Part shown: piece after piece, positions 11,398 through 22,096 of the stretch
How the letters are laid out: each line of letters opens with the position of its first letter
How positions within the stretch are numbered: position 1 is the stretch's first letter
Assembly (NCBI GenBank): GCA_002685535.1
Contig: NYXK01000007.1
Span: forward strand, 1 to 33,200
Source of the DNA: Deltaproteobacteria bacterium
Lineage (GTDB): Bacteria > SAR324 > NAC60-12
Reading direction: 5' to 3'
Length of the DNA stretch: 33,200 nt
Translations under genes and position numbers: made by a program
The notes under the pieces: model-generated
The model's database searches: none
Told to the model about the DNA's origin: nothing
What the model saw: the letters and a program-made list of their open reading frames with translations, nothing else

Positions 11398-13789
11398 ATG
11401 AAAATTCCACGGGCAAAAGACCGGAGGTCAAAGACTACAGCGCCTACATCAAATAAGTGAGTCTTCACCGACAGTCTTCAATAAGTCTTTGCTTCTGATA
11501 TTAAGTAGAAGTAAGGCTGTACCGGTTGTTGAGCGAAAAAGTAAATCTACGGGAGTACACAGAATCCGAAGGATTTTCCGCAGCCTTGGGCTAGACGTTA
11601 TCAACATTCTGAACCGAAGACTTCAAAGAAAGTCCGCTCTCGAAGAGAAGAAGATCGCATTATACCAAGATTTTCACCCAGCATTTTACCATTCATTACT
11701 TCATATCATACCTATTTCAACAGCAGTGGCATTGGCCACACTCAGCCTTCGAGGCTATTACATTGGAGGGGAGCTTTCAGGTCTCCGGGGACAAGACGAC
11801 ATGAAGTTTCTAGGACTACAGATTGCTGCTAAGCTTCTGGAGTTGATGGCTGTGTCGTCCTTGTCTTGCATAGCTTTTGCATTACTTCGGCATCAGTTGT
11901 GCCGTCGTGGAATACCATTCGGAGCTTTAGCATCTGGTTTTGATTTCAGCAAGATATCGTTTCTGTGGTCTAGAGAGCTCGCTGCGACTTGCTCGGCTAA
12001 TTTTGGCTCTCGGGGAGACAAATCCCTTCTGGTCGTGGTTATGGTAGTCTTCACTCTCCTTGCTGCTACAGTGTACGTCTCCTGCCTCTAGTTTTCGATA
12101 GTGCCGGCTCCGGACCGGGATAAGACCAGAGAAGGAGTCAGCTTGAGAATGAGAGTAAGAAGCTGACCTTTACAAAGTGGTCCTGCGGCAGCTGTGGCAG
12201 CTCTTCCAGTCCTTCGAGACTGGGAAGCGGGTGGGACAAGATTCTATGTCGACAAACGTTACAGGGAAATGTATCCAACTGTGCTGGACAACGTGTTCCC
12301 CTCAGAGGAGATCTGCACAGCATCCCACAACGATACTTGCCATCCTTCAAATTATGGTCTCATCACGGAAGAACTCTTTTCATTCTGGCCCTCTATGCCA
12401 ACCCAATCCTCATCTCCCGATGCCGGTCTCGGCCTTTTCATGCCAGAGAACACGATCCTTTCCGGTCCAAAGGCTCTTCACAAACTCGCTGTTCGCTTCA
12501 GAGGCCCATTCGTGTTCCAGCCAGAGATTACAGTTGCGACAACGCCTCTTTCAAACATAGCCGATTTCGTCTCACAGACCTCGAAAGTTTGGACACTTGC
12601 AAATAGAGAGTTCTGTGCCCATGGGAAGAGTCCAAGCTTTTGTTACTATAACGACATCTTCTTCTCGGTTGATACCTTGCAGCCCATCTCTTTTGTACGA
12701 TGCAACCAGAACAGCGTCGATGATACGATACGATTTCCTAGGCTTGATCAAGGCTCTGACTTTCCTTTAGTCGATCTCAAGGATGGCGAGCTGGGAACAC
12801 GGAATTGGTTTGACTCTGCTACCCGAAATGGCTCAACGACAAATGCCACGTGGATCAGCCTTCCAGAGACTTTTGGATCATCATCTGTAGGAGCACTGGC
12901 AGCTATTCCCGGCGACAACTCCACGAACGCGGCAGATAAATTGATGGCATGTACTATCGATGCACGCTGGGCCAATTCTTCTGCCGTATCATCGTTTCTT
13001 GGCGGACCTCTAGTAGTTTCTGGGACACCTCATGATTGGTTTGGCAAAGGCAGAATCCAGGAAAGAAAGTCCGATGGGCAGCTCCTGTGGAGCCAGGTCA
13101 AAATCGCGCCGGACTGGGCTCAGCATCTCGATCCTGTGATCGAACAATCGGGGGTGTCAGTCTTCAGCATGCTTTGCGACAGTATTGGTGACTTTCAAGG
13201 AATCGCGCGAGCTCAATCACCAACCAACGCAGTCGAAGCCATCTTCGCAGTCATGATCACGGAAGGGTTGTCACGGATAGAAAATAGTGCCCAAATCAAA
13301 GGTTCTCTCTTGGATTTTACGAAACTGCAATGGGCTCGGCAAATGTTACCAATAAAGGGCTTGTTTGGAAGTGGAGGCTCTGCCTTCAATTACACCCCAA
13401 CTGGAGATGATGATTTCATGGAATTCAGAATGAAGGCCACTGTAAATGGATATGGCTATGGAGTCTCCGTTGCTAGTATATTGTCGATTCTGGTATTATT
13501 GACATACAGTGGCATTGCCTTGGCTTATGTTTTATATGTAACATTCTTCTCACATATTACTTCTGATGCTTGGGATACTATCACGGAGCTCATTGCTTTG
13601 GCTGTTAATTCGGACCCCTCTTTTGAGCTGCAAAGCACAGGCGCTGGGATATCGTGTTTAGGGACCTTGAAGCAAGAGGTTAAAGTTCGTGTTACGAAAG
13701 GCCAACTGAAACTGGTTTTTGGCAGTAAATATTTGGAGGATACATCAACAGAGGCTTCGGTAGTTGTAACGAATACCTTTTATGAATGA
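11398..13789 (+). CDS. Four-helix membrane protein with large glycosylated extracellular region
   Basis: Three exons: 11398-11456, 11509-12072 and 12178-13789, giving 744 residues. Three hydrophobic segments lie in the first third (around LLHIIPISTAVALATLSL, AAKLLELMAVSSLSCIAFALL and LLVVVMVVFTLLAATV). A region of about 430 residues with paired cysteines and several N-glycosylation sequons (NDT, NGS, NAT, NST, NSS, NYT) follows. A fourth helix (VASILSILVLLTYSGIALAYVLY) and a cytosolic tail rich in beta strands come last. This layout is common among uncharacterised fungal integral membrane proteins, and no function is known to me. The first intron ends in a tandem acceptor (AAG at 11505, TAG at 11508), so two isoforms differing by one residue are possible. 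The basic N-terminus (KIPRAKDRRSK) should be cytosolic. Confidence 0.8.
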
Positions 13790-13905
13790 AAGAATGTTTA
13801 ATAAAGAAGTAGGTATAGAAATGAAGACTAAATGTTAATACAAAAGGGTACAATTCGTCAAATTTGGATTCAAGTACGGGCTATCCTCCTAAATTAGATG
13901 CAAAT

Positions 13906-13912
13906 TATAAAA
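13906..13912 (+). promoter_or_regulatory. TATA-like box before the small gene at 14074
   Basis: TATAAAA lies about 160 bp before the ATG at 14074. The surrounding DNA is AT-rich, so this may be a chance match. Confidence 0.3.
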
Positions 13913-14073
13913 TTCGGGGCTCTGTTTGCTTATGATAACCATATTTTCTCAGCAGATGAAAGTGCACAATTATTTCGGCTGACTCCGCCAAAGCAAACAA
14001 AGAATCCCAGAGAATTACAAAAGCAGGCGTATCCCTCCCACTTGAAATCTGGGAACTCTTTCATCACGACATA

Positions 14074-14399
14074 ATGGCTACAACTTCTCGCGATTACAGC
14101 AAACAAGATTACGCACCCCACGATCACCATGCTATCGATGCTGTTTACGACACGCAGACTGGAGCTTTCCTGTACAGGCCTCGGTCACAAGTTTGCAAGT
14201 ATTTACGTAGAGGTGAGTAAGGTACCTTTCTGCCACACGCATGACCTCCAGCAAATAATACTCGTCTGGGATACGCAGCATCCTTGCTCCACAATCCGCA
14301 AGAGCATTGCATTCTAACAATTACTTCATACATTCAGGTACTCTAAAGCCAGTTTATCTGCCACGATTCCAACGGGATATCGATTTTTCGGTGACATAG
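14074..14399 (+). CDS. Small hypothetical protein (two exons)
   Basis: Exons 14074-14212 and 14338-14399 join to 66 residues. Neither exon alone is a long ORF. The support is the fit: a GTGAGT donor, a CTAAC branch point and a CATTCAG acceptor leave the frame intact across a phase-1 junction (RRG|TLKP). The ATG has A at -3 and G at +4. The protein is hydrophilic and basic toward the C-terminus (YRPRSQVCKYLRRGTLKP), with no signal peptide and no recognised domain. The N-terminal half has several His, Asp and Tyr residues. The function is unknown, and chance alignment of splice signals remains possible. Confidence 0.45.
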
Positions 14400-14775
14400 C
14401 GCGCTGATACCTCTCAAATGATCCTGTTTGATGAAACAGTGGCTCAAAGGATAGCATTACCTGGCAAGATCTGGGTTGGGAGGAATGTTCTAGAGAAGTT
14501 TAGAGAACTTTACGTGTTGAAGCCAGGCCACAAGATAGCTTGATCGGTTATACCAATCAGGCAGTCAATGTGTGTATCTGCACCGGTGAAGAGGTCAAAA
14601 GCTTGCTTGCCAAGATCAGTGAAGACAATGGATGACTCTTTGTTTGGACGAATGATGTATTCTAGGCCTCGTTTGTTCTCATTGGTGTCCAACCTAGCCA
14701 TCATTGTTTGTACCATTAAGTGACTCGCTTGCCGGAGAACAGAAGCGACATGGTGTAAAGGGCTTGACAGGATTC

Positions 14776-14785
14776 TATATAAATA
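14776..14785 (+). promoter_or_regulatory. TATA box upstream of the gene at 14912
   Basis: TATATAAATA is followed by about 130 bp of A/C-rich leader and a strong fungal start context (GTCAACATGGC). The combination looks like a real promoter and 5' UTR. Confidence 0.5.
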
Positions 14786-14911
14786 TAGACTTCGAAACGT
14801 AGAATCTACTATAACTGCAACGCAAACCTGAAAGCACTTCGAGCATCCACCAAAACACAGCTTTGCACACCAACCCGACATCACCCAGCCAACACAATCA
14901 AACTAGTCAAC

Positions 14912-15232
14912 ATGGCTTTCTCTCCACGTGTCGGGCGCCCACTCGTTGAAGAGTTTCCACAGAAGATTCTGGCATACGATGTATTCCAGTCATGTTTCGT
15001 CCATCACTACAAGTCTTAGATCGATGATCGTAAGGCAGACAGAATCGACATTCCCATTGGCCGATTAGACCGTCACGTCCAAGTCACAGATCGTCTCGCC
15101 GACTCTTGGATTCAACCTCCGGAGCATGCTGCCGGAAACTCGAGAATCGATGAACAGGGAAGAGCCACAATTCCTTGGTACTACATTAGTAGATTCAAGG
15201 TCCTTTACGTGATTGGTGCTCGGCGTAAATAG
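14912..15232 (+). CDS. Small hypothetical gene of uncertain structure (possible pseudogene)
   Basis: The start context is excellent, but the frame from 14912 meets a TAG at 15017-15019 after 35 codons. It is then open in the same frame to 15232. Three readings are possible. (a) A 39-nt intron at 14981-15019 (GTATTC...TCTTAG) would give 93 residues. (b) An 88-nt intron at 14981-15068 would give 70 residues in another frame, ending at 15212. (c) It is a 35-residue peptide or a gene broken by one stop. Reading (b) has the more usual intron length; reading (a) keeps the long same-frame extension. The N-terminus is MAFSPRVGRPLVEEFPQ. No domain is recognised and no signal peptide is seen. Confidence 0.4.
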
Positions 15233-16574
15233 GCACTGTCGATTTGAGGGCAAGGGAAAATGGGACGGCATTTGCTTTCAATGATGAGCCCCCAAGTCTC
15301 TACAATTAGACAGAAATTAGAGGTGCAAAAGAAAAATTAAATAAGAAACAGGGTTTGAACCTTCATGACAACAACTAGTAAAAACATGAAGCTTTTTATG
15401 CCGAAGTGGTTAAGATCTCTTGCAGTGATCCCGTGTCATCCCTCCCCTTCGTGATTCGCGCTGGTACACATGCCTTTCAAGTGACAGAAATCGGCCTTTC
15501 TTTATCGCAGATCAATAACAAAATAGTCAAGTTTCGTCCAAATCAGGCTTAGCTTCTGTGGTGTAAGTGCCCTCGAGTCATCTCCTGTCGACCCGACTAA
15601 CAGATTCGCAGCCAATGGTTAGGTTCGTACTATACTCTTGAAGTTTCCCAGCAGACGAGATACTAATTCTCTTCAAGGATTCCACCCTTCCAAGACATTC
15701 GTCAAGTAAGGTGGAGGTTCGTGTTCGATTCACGGCAGTTGCATTGTTCTTTTACATTTTCACTTTTTGAATGTGTGAAAGTGGATACAGTACCGGGAAT
15801 TTTTTTGTCCCCCTCCGCGGATGCCAGCAACGCCTCGCTACTTGCCCTGTCACATTACGACAGACCTATCCAGTAAAGCACTAGTTAAGATCTTATAGAT
15901 AGGTTACTATTCGTCTCATTCCTGGGTAAAATAAACCAGCACGCATTATTCTTATATTCTCTCACACTTCCGCGCTCTGGGAGTCTGGTTTGTTGCTTAT
16001 CAAGCGAGGCTTGGCAAGGATGGTGGGGCAAATAGGGGGCGGGGTAGTCAGCAGAGCTAACATTTTTCTATAATGCCTAGGTGTACGAAGGAGTCATCCC
16101 TCGAAATTAGGTCAAGAGATTAGTTTAATGCTCTTCTAGATCTAAGTAGATCTAAGCAGCTAAGCTACTTGGCTCGCACGTAGACATCATATTGAACGCT
16201 GGCGGCAGCTTCTTCGCGTGGGCAGCTTTGAACCAACTGCAGCGAGCTTTAATGACGATAGTAGTTACATGTCATAACTTTATATTGAATCATATCATTT
16301 AATCAGCGTGGATGTTGCGGTTGATACATCTTGTCACAAAGGCAAGCAGTAAATGGTCGTTACTCAACTCCCGAGTTGATCCCGCGATCCATGAATCACA
16401 GAAGTGGCTGAATACTTTCGGTCCCCCTCTTCAAATACACCCTGGGGACTCTGAAAACCTGTCCATGCCCAAGTTTTCCCCCAAGCCTCGGAGTATTATC
16501 TTTGAAAGCCCCAAATCAATAGATCAGCCACGCTGCGGGGATTTCACCTGGCTTGTCTTCTGACCGAAATCGAA
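15233..16574. other. Gene-poor region with tRNA-like fragments
   Basis: No protein gene is supported. The stretch holds a D-arm-like segment (GCCGAAGTGGTTAAG, near 15400) and a T-arm-like hairpin (TCGTG-TTCGATT-CACGG, near 15720), but no complete cloverleaf. Around 15870-16160 the DNA has many short AT-rich repeats (for example AGATCTAAG twice near 16138-16156), suggesting decayed repetitive DNA. Confidence 0.45.
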
Positions 16575-17019
16575 ATGGCTACATCGATTAGGGACTCCTC
16601 GGCTGGACCGAGCCAGCCCAATACCACCTCAGTCCAAGTACCTAAAGAAGACGAGCTAGCACTTCTATACGAGACGTATTACAGATCATTCGAATGGACA
16701 CGATACTCTGAACTTGATATTCTTAGAAGACAGGGTACGTTTGTATGGCTTGCAATGCCAGGAATCGTATTGAGGACCTGTAGGTGATACCATACTCCAA
16801 TTCTCGATAACTCCAAAAGGCTCCACGGTCTGGATTACGGTGCCGTGGTGTCTACAGAATACTTACGACGATGATGATGACGAAGACGGCTACAATGATG
16901 GCGACTGCGAGGAGGAAGATCTTGAAGGGGAGGAAGTTGAGTTACCTGACTCTATACTTGAAGACAAGGGCATGAGAAGAGATGAGTTGAAGGTGACCAG
17001 TGTGAGAAAGGGACATTAA
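16575..17019 (+). CDS. Small acidic hypothetical protein
   Basis: Exons 16575-16734 and 16784-17019 join to 131 residues across a 49-nt GT-AG intron (donor GTACGT, acceptor TGTAG), with the frame restored at G in RRQGDTILQF. The N-terminal half contains LALLYETYYRSFEWTRYSELDILRRQG, probably helical, then strands (ILQFSITPKGSTVWITVPW). The C-terminal half is very acidic (YDDDDDEDGYNDGDCEEEDLE), then ends in a basic tail. There is no signal peptide. I recognise no family. It converges on the minus-strand gene at 17251-17887, with 231 bp between the two stop codons. Confidence 0.6.
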
Positions 17020-17250
17020 GGATAGGAAAATCATAGCAAGGACATTCGTAGATAACGCTTGCGATCGATGAGCTGTAAACTACACCCTGCATGTCAATGC
17101 ATAGACGCTGATCTTCTCAGAAGCGGGAACATATGCCAAAACTCCTGTATGCGCGCTCAAAACCCATAACCAACCATCCGTGTCCAACGAGCCCGAAAGA
17201 AAGTCCCAAGCAAACACCGGTACTCGGTACAGAAACAGAATTCCATCTTT

Positions 17251-17887
17251 CTACCAGTATAACTCCGGCGTCTCTCGACTGATGAATATCTTCTCGTATT
17301 TCCTTACATTCGCAGGCATATTTCTATTGAACAGAACCTTGTACGGCATCTTGACTTGGAATGTCTCGCTGTAATTCTGTGCGCACACAGGAGGACCATC
17401 GTCGTCGACGTAGTTGGCACACAGTTGAATCTCGACCTCAAAAGTATTACTGCTGATTCGGGGCTTGGTCCATGTGAGACCTTGAGTCCAGCCTGGAAAT
17501 ATGCCGTGAGCTAATACCATGAACGAAGTCAAATTGTTGTCAGAACTTACTCTTCTCCTTTGCGATGCAGTCACGTAATTGGTTCTCGGTCGTATATGTG
17601 AAGCTCGAATCCTCGAATGACCAGATCGCGATTTCGCTCTTTGCAAGCGCGCTCGACTCGTAGTCTCGAGCGGAGTTTGAAGATGAGGTCGAGTTGGAGG
17701 TCGAAAATGGCGTAGGTGATCTTGTTTCTTGTGCTGGCGTCGTCGAGGCACCACTGTTTCCCATGATGACATCGCGGTCGGTCCTTTGCTCTTCATGGCT
17801 TGCCGACATGGTTGTGCTTGGGCGCGCGCGATCAATGGTCGAAGCCATGGCTACGTGCTGTGATGTGGATCTCGCTGTGTCTGCCAT
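17251..17887 (-). CDS. Hypothetical protein with Ser/Thr-rich N-terminus
   Basis: Exons, in transcription order, are 17887-17551 and 17492-17251, joined across a 58-nt intron with a GTAAGT donor and a TTCCAG acceptor. They give 192 residues. The first 90 residues are rich in Ser, Thr and Ala and look disordered. The second half looks folded: AIWSFEDSSFTYTTENQLRD, then SWTQGLTWTKPRISSNTFEV, a segment with two cysteines (LCANYVDDDGPPVCAQ) and a basic C-terminus. There is no signal peptide and no recognised family. The ATG at 17887 is the first in frame after an upstream stop. Confidence 0.6.
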
Positions 17888-18536
17888 CTTGAAGTCTCCA
17901 ATAGTCCTTGAAATTTCGAGGATTTCGATGTCGAGAGAGAGCGGGATGGTTTTGTGCAAGACGGTATCGATGAGCGGGCTGGGTTACATCGTAGAATATT
18001 TCGAAATCGAAAACTGAATGTATATGGGTGTTCGCCAATACTTGGTTGGCTATTTCCTAGTTTGGGGTCTAGTAGCATAAGTCCTTCTTGAAATTTGGTT
18101 CGCTAGATGTAGGCACGTTGTGGTTTCCATCTCGACCATTCTAGGTGAGGCGCACATGCGCATCTCAGGAAGGTACCTTTCGCACGCACGCGTATTGTGT
18201 ATTGCCTTCTCAAGGGCTATTTCCGGCTCATTAGTAAAGGATCTTAAAAAAAAAGTGTGTACAAGAGAAGTGTTCAAGTAACTTCACGATCGTAAACACG
18301 ACCACAAGGACGCTGGTAGTGACATTTCACAGCAACAAGCTCTCCATTTCAATTTTGAAGTCAAAAACTGGATTTGATAGCGACAGACTACTCCCTTCAT
18401 CCTCCAACAAATTTTGAAAAGGTGAACCCCGGAGACCGTTCTGCAAGCCAGACCTGTCATGTGATCCCTTCATCTCATAACAGACTACCACATTCTCCAC
18501 CATTGCCATCTGTAATTGACCAAGAATACGGCGGAA
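17888..18536. other. Intergenic region with no supported gene
   Basis: This 649 bp is promoter sequence for the minus-strand gene ending at 17887 and 3' flank for the minus-strand secreted peptide gene. Short frames on either strand look random. Confidence 0.55.
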
Positions 18537-18903
18537 TTACTTCCTGATACAGCAGACAGCCTTCCTGGGCCAATTACATCCGTCGCCAGTCATATGTGAG
18601 AATCCTCTGTAGTCACAATAATCCTTTCCTTTGCCAGCCCAGGTCATGGAGCAGCTGCTTCGATCTGCAGATATGAAGATTAGAATGTCGGATAATCATG
18701 GATCACGCATCAAGTAAGTCAAGTGGAATCTAGGGGATAAGTGAAGGGACTAGGTTGGACGCACGAAAGCAATTATCTGCCAAGATGGCAGCAGCAGCGG
18801 CGACTTCAGCAACGTCGCGCGTCTCGTTTTCAACGGCTGCAGGAGCGGCGATGGCAGTAGATGCCATGATGGCGGTGAGAAAGACGAGGAATTTGGTCTG
18901 CAT
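18537..18903 (-). CDS. Small secreted cysteine-rich protein (six Cys, terminal CC)
   Basis: Exons 18903-18765 and 18664-18537 join across a 100-nt intron (GTGCGT...CTGCAG) to 88 residues. A clear signal peptide (MQTKFLVFLTAIMASTAIAA) ends at an Ala-Ala/Pro site. An Ala/Glu-rich pro-region of about 24 residues follows, then a basic domain with six cysteines at 45, 51, 63, 76, 84 and 85. The spacing is C-x5-C-x11-C-x12-C-x7-C-C, allowing three disulfides. The intron falls one residue after the first Cys, so exon 2 encodes almost the whole Cys domain. The mature part carries many Lys/Arg plus Trp and Tyr. This is the form of fungal antimicrobial peptides and plant-interaction effectors. The closing CC recalls beta-defensins, but the other spacings differ, so I assign no family. 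A TATA box lies at 19022-19029. Confidence 0.75.
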
Positions 18904-19021
18904 TTTGATGGTCGGGTCTGGTTGTTTGAAGATGCGGGTTTTCTTGAAAGTGTGCTTATTGTTACTAACTCGTCGAGATGATGTGAGTGTATTAATGAAT
19001 GATGTGACGGGAAGGGACAGG

Positions 19022-19029
19022 TTTATATA
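19022..19029 (-). promoter_or_regulatory. TATA box of the secreted cysteine-rich peptide gene
   Basis: On the minus strand the site reads TATATAAA, about 120 bp upstream of the ATG at 18903. The intervening leader is A/C-rich, as in well-expressed fungal genes. Confidence 0.5.
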
Positions 19030-21107
19030 GACTTCATTTCATCTTCTTGTTGACTCTCGTTGCCACTTTGGCTCGAGAGGACATAGTGAAGCGTCAAACG
19101 ACGGAGAGACCATCTGACCGTATTACCTCCGCCGAGGAGTGAAAATTAGCTTCGCAGGAAGATTGAGCTCGATACTGCACTTATTCTTAGCAAAGAGAAG
19201 TGGTTGGTCTGAGTTGTTTTGCTGTAAGCGACGTTGTCAGGCCATTCACTCAATCCGCCCGGAGATGATATTTTTGAGTCTTAGATTGCACTTGACAACG
19301 GATAGATTCTTGATGCATAACGGCTATGCACATCCTACCGTCCGTCGGCCAGCCATAGAAATTTTGTGTGTCTTGGACCATACAGACGGTTGTTGAATTC
19401 GTCCGACGTTGGTATCAGTAATATCGTGTAACTCAAACAAACGAAGTAATCTGACGAGACGGGAGTATAAGCCGCTGCACGACCGCCCTCCGCCCGAAGG
19501 ATCATTTCAAGTGAGAAAGATTTATGTCCATACCACGAACTGCAATTGAAAAAGACAATCCTTCAAGCGCTTTGCCGATATGGAGTGACGCCCTGTGGAT
19601 CTTGGCTGCAGAAGCCATCCTTCGGGATTTTAAACATACACGAGCAATAGGGTGTGGATCCGGACCTCTTTGCAGGTAGTCGACCAGGCACAGGGTAAAG
19701 GAATGAAAGTGAGGCTCCTTCAGCTCTAAGTTATGACGGTGGCCAATGAGCCAAAACCCTAGCGCCACTTAGATGCTATTTTGATTGTGACGCTGAGCTG
19801 TTCCCGGAGGGGTTCCATGTAGTGCAAATTGTTGATGACCAAAAGAAAGAGTAACAAATACCTGTTTGATAGGGCTGTCGCTCGACTTGTGTCGCCCGCC
19901 GAGCGGAATGATGCTGTATCATTGCATATATTCTGCTCTTGGAAGCTGCTGGGCCCAGTCGCGTGAACAGAGGATAATGAGGTTGGGTGAGACATACAGG
20001 GAAAGTAAAGGCTAAATGGAAAGAAAGTTCGATGGGATGACATTCATTCTCAGCCGCAATTTAGACAGCCCAGCCAAGCTGCATCTTTAAGGCTCATCCC
20101 TGCGATTGCAGGCCAAAGAGGATGATATGATGAAGAATTTGGGTACTTTTGTAAAAGTAAGAATGTCTCATCTGCCGCCGACCTGTTGGAAGTGAAGCTT
20201 GGAAATGCAAGCTGAATGGCAATCGCAACATGCCTTGGCTTAATGTATCTAGTCCAGCCATGGACATTGCAACACCTATTTGAAGCCTTCACTGGTCATC
20301 CCGGGACAATAGGCGGCCGAAAGACTTGATTGTCCGTGTCGTTAATTTGCCTCGCTCGAAGAAAGTCGGGAAGGTACTTGGCTTGATCTTTAGTACTTGT
20401 AATTTACTCGATTACCATACATTACTTTGGACAATGCTTTGCCGCCGCCTCGAAAAGCTGCTGAAGCGAGTCAAATCTACTAATCAGAAGTGGCCACGAA
20501 TGACGGAGACCTATGCCTGATTGATGCAGAAATGCCCTGGAAACATTTGACCAGTATCAAAAGAGGTTCGAAGGGTATGACGCTGATAAAATAAGCCCGT
20601 AGTGTCCCCGCAGACTTGACAAGCTTCAAAATTCTTTCTGAACATTGATTGGAACATTGGTGTATACCAACGTGTAGAGACCGCCAACCGGTAGTACTGC
20701 AGCCACTGCTGAGCCTGAGTAGAGACTGACTCCACGAGGATTACCTCCATGGCTGAATCGAGTTGAGAAAATCTTATGAATGGGGCCGAGTGTCCAAGTC
20801 AAATGTCTGTACCCAGCATACTCTGAAGGACCATGTTGACATAGTAGATTTCCTTGCCACAACCTATACAGGTATTCAGGGACTTCGAAATTGTGCTGAA
20901 TCCACAGAGGTGTTGGAATAAGCCCACATGAAACGCGGCCTCGAAATGCTTGTCTATGCATTTATTGTTCAGTAAACAGTCCGACACCAAGATCCCAAGT
21001 TCCTGACCTCCCATATCCCCAACGCCAGCAATCTCCTGGACTGAGATTTCACCATGCCTTAACGCCTTCCATTGTTTCGTCATCGATATATCGTTGCATT
21101 CATCCGT
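19030..21107. other. Two-kilobase stretch without a convincing gene
   Basis: No ORF here has recognisable domain content. The best candidate is a minus-strand frame at 20626-20961 (111 codons), which has balanced composition (for example FSTRFSHGGNPRGVSLYSGS) but no clear upstream exon. It may be a gene remnant. Confidence 0.45.
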
Positions 21108-21578
21108 TCATTTCAGCGTAAACTTTTGACCAGCAATAACTGGGGCAGCTGTGGTAGACTTCGAGTTGGTCTTTCCGCACATGGCACAAGCTACGTCTGA
21201 TTAGCTAAATTCTTCAATACTCGAGTGCAGCAACATACCGTTGGCCTTGTAGGCGCACTTGTGGCAATATGTTCTGCCTTGATCCACCTTTTGTTTACAG
21301 GTCGTACAGGAGGAAGCGTAAGTAGCATATGGGTTTCTCGCAGCTTTGGACAGTAACTTGCTCTGTGATATGGATCAGCGTATGCAAAATTAACACCCTT
21401 CGAGCTGGCGCACCTTTCCTATACCATTGTTTCCCAGTGTTGCTGAGGTCTTCGATTTATCGCCACTCTGAGAGGATGAACCTGCTGGAGACCCATAATA
21501 CATTTCACTCTTCTTCTTGACCCCTGGGGTCGCAAGTGTCGTCGACTTGGAGATCTTCTGGCATTTTCCGCAAACCAT
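21108..21578 (-). CDS. CRIPT: CRIPT-family protein (cysteine-rich PDZ-binding protein homologue)
   Basis: Exons, in transcription order, are 21578-21414, 21362-21239 and 21190-21108, with introns of 51 and 48 nt, giving 123 residues. The N-terminus MVCGKCQK and the C-terminal pattern NPYATYASSCTTCKQ, YCHKCAYKANACAMCGK match CRIPT across eukaryotes. Four CxxC pairs (3/6, 74/77, 88/91, 98/101) probably bind zinc. Human CRIPT is about 101 residues and ends in a PDZ ligand (QTSV). This protein ends in KFTLK, so the PDZ-binding tail is absent. Human CRIPT has been found in the activated minor spliceosome, which suggests an older RNA-processing role; extending that to this fungus is inference. The gene is divergent from the flippase gene. 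Confidence 0.93.
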
Positions 21579-22096
21579 GGTGCAGATGTGATGTGTCGTC
21601 CTGCTGTTTTGGTGGGTGGTTGATAAAGCTACCTCCGTCGGCTCTGGAGATGCGATGAGGCTGAAGCTAGTTGAAGGCAGGGGTGTGGCCCGTGCTGTCA
21701 AACCCCGTATTTGGACGAAACTGGACGAGAAGCAGGCAACCCGAATACAGCACACAGCGACTCGCAACACTCCTTCAACCCAGTCAATGGCGCTTGAGTA
21801 TTCTCCAAATCGACTATCAATCGCTTCTCATACGTCGAATAGCCAGGCGCTCTCGTACTACTTCTCCTGCGGATTGTCTTGGGAGCTTCGTACTTGAAAT
21901 CCTTCGAAGAGGCTGTGTTCTCGTCCGAGACCAAGAGCTTACTTACACGGCCATCACCACAAAGAACACAACTTTCACTACGCAGCGATCATTTCAGCAT
22001 CAGCAGTAGCAACGGAATATCGCCTTTTCAAGATTTGGATGTCTATGGGAGAGCTTGCGCCGTCTGGACTGCGACAACTATTAGCTGTTTTCCAGC
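21579..22096. other. Divergent promoter region between CRIPT and the flippase gene
   Basis: This 518 bp separates two ATGs that face away from each other, so it must hold both promoters and 5' UTRs. No TATA box stands out on either side. The frames inside it look random. Confidence 0.55.

Noticed and set aside
14510..14884. Cys-containing minus-strand ORF (124 codons)
   Set aside because: It runs antisense through the TATA box and leader of the gene at 14912 and lacks a signal peptide or splice support.
15390..15740. Possible tRNA or tRNA-derived SINE (A-box-like GCCGAAGTGGTTAAG, B-box-like GTTCGATTCAC)
   Set aside because: The two halves are over 300 bp apart and no acceptor stem pairs with the T-arm side (CAGTTGC). 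No complete cloverleaf could be drawn by eye; a covariance-model search would settle it.
20626..20961. 111-codon minus-strand ORF with balanced composition
   Set aside because: No upstream exon or homology can be supported. It may be a gene remnant, so it is not listed as a gene.
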